Source: Ruminococcus sp. | GTDB taxonomy: Bacteria; Bacillota; Clostridia; Oscillospirales; Ruminococcaceae | DNA length: 64,000 nt | Assembly (NCBI GenBank): GCA_020861185.1 | Contig: JAJBSV010000008.1 | Span: forward strand, 62,001-126,000 | Direction: 5' to 3' | Part shown: piece by piece, positions 62,592-64,000 of the stretch | How positions within the stretch are numbered: position 1 is the stretch's first letter | Layout of the letters: each line of letters opens with the position of its first letter | Notes under the pieces: model-generated | The model's database searches: none | What the model was told of the DNA's origin: nothing | What the model saw: the letters and a program-made list of their open reading frames with translations, nothing else | Made by a program: the position numbers and the translations under genes

Positions 62592-63601
62592 TGGAAACGC
62601 TTTTACTAAGAACATCTGATAGTGATATATCAAAAGCGGCGGAGCTTATAAAGAGTGGTGAGGTCGTTGCTATTCCGACCGAGACTGTTTACGGTCTTGC
62701 GGCAAATGCTTTTGACGAAAACGCAGTGAAGAAAATCTTTGCGGCTAAAAATCGTCCTTGCGACAACCCACTTATCGTCCATATAAGTAAATTCGATATG
62801 GTCTATGACATAGCAGAGAGTGTGCCGGAGCTTGCCTATAAATGCGCAGAGCTTTTCTGGCCTGGACCGCTTACCATGATTATGCCGAAGAAGGACACAA
62901 TCCCTCTTGTAACGAGCGGAGGACTTGACACTGTCGGCATCAGGTTCCCGTCAAATCCGATAGCTCAGAAGATAATTGAAAAGTGCGGTCTCCCGCTTGC
63001 GGCACCTTCCGCAAATCTTTCGGGAAGCCCGAGTCCTACAAACGCGGCAAGAGTTATGGAAGATATGACCGGCAGGATTTCGGCTGTTGTTGATGGTGGC
63101 GAGTCGGATGTCGGAGTTGAATCTACCGTAATTACTTTTGAGGACGATGGCATCAGAATACTTCGTCCGGGTGGAATATCCCGCGAGGATTTACTTAGAG
63201 TTTGTGATAATGTAATAATCGACGAGGGAGTGTCGGCAAAGCTTCAGAGCGGAACTGTTGCACGCTCTCCGGGAATGAAATATAAGCACTATTCGCCGAA
63301 AGCCGACGTTATACTTATCGACAGCGATATCGACAGCTTCAGAAAGTATGTCGTCGAGCGTAAGACCGAAAATACTTATTGTCTGTTGTTTGATGAAAAC
63401 GAGGCTGTTGAAGGAGTGCCATATCTTACATATGGTGACGATTCCATAGAACAGGCACACAATCTCTTTGAGAGACTCCGGCAGTTTGATGAAATGGGTG
63501 CCGAACGTGTTTATGCAAGGTGTCCCGAACGAACTGGTGTCGGGCTTGCCGTATACAACAGGATTCTTCGCTCGGCAGGGTTTAATTTGATTAAGCTTTA
63601 A
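62588..63601 (+). CDS. tsaC: Threonylcarbamoyl-AMP synthase (Sua5 type)
   Basis: A 337-residue enzyme that makes threonylcarbamoyl-AMP for the t6A37 tRNA modification. The YrdC domain (about 10-195) has [44 protein letters not shown] and [18 protein letters not shown] linker ([17 protein letters not shown]) and the C-terminal Sua5 domain mark the long form. Start ATG overlaps the prfA stop as ATGA; a second ATG follows at once. Confidence 0.93.
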   Translation: MMETLLLRTSDSDISKAAELIKSGEVVAIPTETVYGLAANAFDENAVKKIFAAKNRPCDNPLIVHISKFDMVYDIAESVPELAYKCAELFWPGPLTMIMPKKDTIPLVTSGGLDTVGIRFPSNPIAQKIIEKCGLPLAAPSANLSGSPSPTNAARVMEDMTGRISAVVDGGESDVGVESTVITFEDDGIRILRPGGISREDLLRVCDNVIIDEGVSAKLQSGTVARSPGMKYKHYSPKADVILIDSDIDSFRKYVVERKTENTYCLLFDENEAVEGVPYLTYGDDSIEQAHNLFERLRQFDEMGAERVYARCPERTGVGLAVYNRILRSAGFNLIKL

Positions 63602-63617
63602 GGATGTGAAAAGACCG

Positions 63618-64000
63618 ATGGGACTTTTTGAATCTGACAATATAAGAGTTATAGGACTCACCGGGCAGAGCGGTGCGGGGAAGTCTAGCGTCAGCGGTAT
63701 TTTTGCGAGCGAAGGATTCCCGACTATAAACGCTGATGAGATTTCGCATGATGTTTCTTCTGATCCCACTCTTTTGGATGAAGTGAGTGAGCTGTTTCCG
63801 GATTGCGTGACAGACACGGGACTTGACAGAAGAAGGCTTGCAGGAATAGTATTCTGCGACAGCGAGAAGCTTAAGACTTATACCGACACCATTTTCCCAT
63901 ACATAACAAGGGGGATTTTCAGGTGTATCGAAGCCTGCAAAACAAGAGATGAGAGACTTGTACTTCTTGATGCTCCCACGCTTTTTGAAAGCGGACTTGA
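63618..64000 (+). CDS. coaE: Dephospho-CoA kinase, 5' part (cut by the window end)
   Basis: The first 127 residues of CoaE, which phosphorylates dephospho-CoA in the last step of CoA synthesis. The P-loop GLTGQSGAGKSSVS (about 13-26), the INADEISHDV segment with the expected catalytic Asp, and LDAPTLFESGL near the window end are typical. The start is the ATG at 63618, with AAGGATG further upstream than ideal. It follows tsaC by 16 bp, so it belongs to the prfA unit. The stop is beyond the window. Confidence 0.9.
   Translation, partial: MGLFESDNIRVIGLTGQSGAGKSSVSGIFASEGFPTINADEISHDVSSDPTLLDEVSELFPDCVTDTGLDRRRLAGIVFCDSEKLKTYTDTIFPYITRGIFRCIEACKTRDERLVLLDAPTLFESGL

Overview
The window looks like chromosome of an anaerobic, spore-forming Firmicute of class Clostridia, most likely an Oscillospiraceae/Ruminococcaceae-type gut or rumen bacterium. 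The basis is the sporulation regulator SpoIIID, a Spo0A-type DNA-binding domain, HemZ, small Clostridia-typical proteins (DUF951, DUF1292, DUF1540), FeoA/FeoB iron uptake, low-to-moderate GC, near-consensus sigma-A promoters with 16-17 bp spacers, and plant-fibre glycosidases (GH26, GH44, GH8, GH130, GH2) scattered among housekeeping genes. I saw no tRNA, rRNA, CRISPR array, insertion sequence or prophage. No stretch over 300 bp lacks a gene.

Layout. 1-3265: the end of dnaE, then a lipoprotein mannanase (GH26) and an SGNH hydrolase. 3301-11990: an operon of recJ, rel, an MBL-fold hydrolase, hemZ, a TIM-barrel protein and rlmD. 11992-18003 (minus): a GH44 lipoprotein glucanase, an ECF sigma factor with its zinc-finger anti-sigma factor, and a GH2 beta-galactosidase. 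18013-21751: radC, DUF1292, an intracellular exo-oligoxylanase (GH8) and fucO. 21758-27424 (minus): an orphan FtsX-type permease, a membrane protein and lepA. 27536-29895: a zinc-ribbon membrane protein and the rpsF-ssb-rpsR operon. 29910-32810 (minus): plsY, a frameshifted diacylglycerol glycosyltransferase and an M42 aminopeptidase. 32849-36119: a two-component system. 36140-38731: gap, spoIIID, a 38-codon gene and a stand-alone Spo0A DNA-binding domain. 38740-43050: the Feo iron locus with its DtxR-type repressor and palindromic operators. 43131-47607: an MFS transporter, an alpha/beta hydrolase, a GH130 mannoside phosphorylase and a soluble orphan histidine kinase. 47682-50344: two secreted proteins of unknown role. 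50377-54366: lepB-rbgA-rnhB-yraN-thrC. 54373-61136: DUF1540, a phosphoesterase, tig-clpP-clpX, rarA and an S1-domain protein. 61226-64000: DUF951, prfA, tsaC and the start of coaE.

How the genes fit together. The mannanase and SGNH hydrolase would work outside the cell on acetylated mannan, and the GH130 enzyme would phosphorolyse imported mannooligosaccharides. GH8, GH2 and FucO handle xylooligosaccharides, galactosides and deoxysugar-derived lactaldehyde. The most interesting signal is regulatory. A Spo0A DNA-binding domain without a receiver domain has two 0A-like boxes 3 bp apart in its own promoter region. A soluble orphan kinase has three such boxes in exact 10-bp phase upstream of its promoter. 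A tiny acidic-peptide gene has a perfect 0A box between its -35 and -10. This may be a small Spo0A-type circuit.
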